Assembly (NCBI RefSeq): GCF_011044495.1
Contig: NZ_CP049143.1
Coordinates: 2,604,001-2,668,000, forward strand
Reading direction: 5' to 3'
Length of the DNA stretch: 64,000 nt
Source: Roseimicrobium sp. ORNL1
GTDB lineage: Bacteria > Verrucomicrobiota > Verrucomicrobiia > Verrucomicrobiales > Verrucomicrobiaceae
The notes under the pieces were generated by a model. The model did not search any database, was not told where the DNA came from, and saw only the letters and a program-made list of their open reading frames with translations. A program made the translations under genes and the position numbers. This document shows, piece by piece, positions 62,778-64,000 of this stretch (positions within the stretch are counted from its first letter, which is position 1; each line of letters begins with the position of its first letter).

Positions 62778-63131
62778 TCACGTCAAATAAACCACCCCTC
62801 CACAAAGCGGGCAGTCCACGTTCTTCGCGTAGGAGGCAACCTCACGTTTGCAGCGTGAGCAATCCCCTGACTCTGCATACCCGTACCACTCCCGCTCCTT
62901 CCAAACCTCGGCTTCTCGAGGTGGGGCGAGCAGGGACAGATTCCATTCATCAGGATCAAGCATCGGGTGCGGATCCGTGCACCGGTTGAATTCACAAAGC
63001 ACCAGCCTGCTCTCAATGCCGTTCTCATGGGACGCGCGCCCTTCAAGGACAGGAGTGAGTATTCGCAACAGCTCCGCAGGTGAACTCCTGGCGAGAAACT
63101 CTCGAACTAGGTCTGCATCTATTTCAGGCAT
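62778..63131 (-). CDS. Hypothetical protein with C-terminal zinc ribbon
   Basis: This 117 aa protein is mostly helical in its first 50 residues (REFLARSSPAELLRILTPVL). It closes with CSRCKREVASYAKNVDCPLCGG, a two-CxxC zinc ribbon. The first frame codon ATG agrees with the conserved-looking start MPEIDAD. No family is recognised. Confidence 0.7.
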   Translation of the reverse strand: MPEIDADLVREFLARSSPAELLRILTPVLEGRASHENGIESRLVLCEFNRCTDPHPMLDPDEWNLSLLAPPREAEVWKEREWYGYAESGDCSRCKREVASYAKNVDCPLCGGVVYLT

Positions 63132-63321
63132 ATGGGCATATAGGCATGTGGAGATGCCCCACTATCTGGAGATTCGCCAAGGTCTCAATGGCATCCTTCT
63201 TGCAAGCCATCATCCAATCCCGGATCTCGACCCAGCCCTTCTGAGCCGAGGGGGGACGTCATGGAGCCCCACTTCCACGGTATTCCTTGCCTGGAGAAGC
63301 CGCCAAGTAGTGCAATGCCTG
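63132..63321. other. Short spacer
   Basis: No feature is recognised between the zinc-ribbon gene and the MITE-like element. Confidence 0.4.
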
Positions 63322-63721
63322 GTGTGGTGTCCGCAAGTTTCTTCCATTACTCTGATGCTTCTGACATGGCGTAGAACCAGTTCAGGTGGCCTAACGTACT
63401 CCTACGCCGAAGGCGTTGCACATTGTCCAGCCCAAGGTCAGCTTGCGAAGCAAGCGCCACCTTGGGTGGCTGTCACAAGCGGATTGAACGCCGAAGGTGT
63501 TCCACAAACAGCCGTCAAGGCCGGACAACATGGCTTGCCGGTAGATCGTCTTTGTGGAACACCTTCGGCGTTCATGAGTCATGATGCCGACCCAGGGTGG
63601 CGCCCGCTTCGCGGGCTGACCCTGGGCTATGCATGTGCAACGCCTTCGGCGTAGAAGTTGCCAAGAATTGTAGCCGAATTCTGTGCCATTTATTATTGAA
63701 GAAACTTGTGTGACACCACGC
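63322..63721. mobile_element. MITE-like element, copy B
   Basis: About 400 bp, near-identical to 26361-26770. The left end GTGTGGTGTCCGCAAGTTT faces AAACTTGTGTGACACCACG. The right end falls next to the stop codon (TAG, read on the reverse strand) of the following gene, so it inserted at or just after that gene. Confidence 0.85.
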
Positions 63722-64000
63722 CTAATACGCCTCCGCCGGACCCGGCGCCGCACCCTCGTATACCACAGGCAGGCCGGCGGCCGCGGCTTCCACTTCGGGC
63801 AGCGGCACCGGTGCGTCATCGGACACCGTCACATACAGCGCCCACCTCCCGTCCTCCGTGCAGGTGATGCCGGAGGTGCGCACCTGCGGATGATGCAGGT
63901 TCTCCGCCAAAGCCACCAAGTCAGGAGGAGGGGTCTCCGAAGTTGGCTCTCCGGGTCGATGGGTGCCGTAGGGCTTTTTAATGACGGAGCGAGCAGGCAT
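63722..64000 (-). CDS. Hypothetical protein, possibly cut by the window edge
   Basis: 92 aa from an ATG at the last three bases of the window. The true start may lie further right. The sequence reads MPARSVIKKPYGTHRPG, a soluble part with ALYVTVSDDAPVPLPEVEAA, and a Pro/Ala end. No family is recognised. Confidence 0.65.
   Translation of the reverse strand: MPARSVIKKPYGTHRPGEPTSETPPPDLVALAENLHHPQVRTSGITCTEDGRWALYVTVSDDAPVPLPEVEAAAAGLPVVYEGAAPGPAEAY

Overview
The window looks like a high-GC chromosome, most likely of a Verrucomicrobia-type bacterium. That is an inference from style only: long spacers full of short repeats, almost no Shine-Dalgarno sequences, and no rRNA or housekeeping marker to fix the taxon. 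No tRNA, rRNA or CRISPR array was recognised.

Layout. (1) 1-1.3 kb: the 3' end of an unknown gene, then repeat-rich DNA. (2) 1.3-4.1 kb: phage terminase small and large subunits. (3) 4.4-41.8 kb: the dominant feature, a same-strand array of 42 full-length paralogous genes plus one truncated copy. Each encodes a 165-229 aa protein with a basic start (MSRRTK-like), one transmembrane anchor, a junction of the type TW-x-P-x-NPLRFR, and a presumably extracytoplasmic beta-rich domain built around a V/I-E-N-T-S core. The anchor is nearly invariant and the ectodomain is highly divergent. Three members of a second, roughly 100 aa membrane protein family, one phage-like gene and one reverse-strand exported protein are interspersed. 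Spacers carry 7-bp tandem repeats and several inverted-repeat elements. (4) 41.9-49.4 kb: a leftward block of small, often overlapping genes resembling a prophage early region (DnaC-like helicase loader, DUF1376-like replication protein, zinc-ribbon proteins, microproteins), with a divergent small regulator gene and a perfect-arm inverted repeat between them. No portal, capsid, tail, lysis or integrase gene is visible, so the array occupies the place where virion genes would be expected. (5) 49.6-55.5 kb: a hypothetical gene and a combined restriction-methyltransferase gene interrupted by an in-frame TGA, followed by two tightly linked genes, one with a PD-(D/E)xK-like signature. (6) 55.6-64 kb: envelope-type genes (lipoprotein, glycine-zipper protein, a signal peptidase I homologue lacking both catalytic residues, L,D-transpeptidase, rhodanese) separated by repeats, including a second copy of a 400-bp MITE-like element.

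The best candidate for something undescribed is the 42-gene membrane-anchored array inside a phage-derived locus. Its shape (constant anchor, variable outer domain, block duplications, truncated cassette, repeat-laden spacers) suggests a diversifying cell-envelope family, for example for phage exclusion, kin or toxin immunity, or surface variation. Which of these applies cannot be told from sequence alone.
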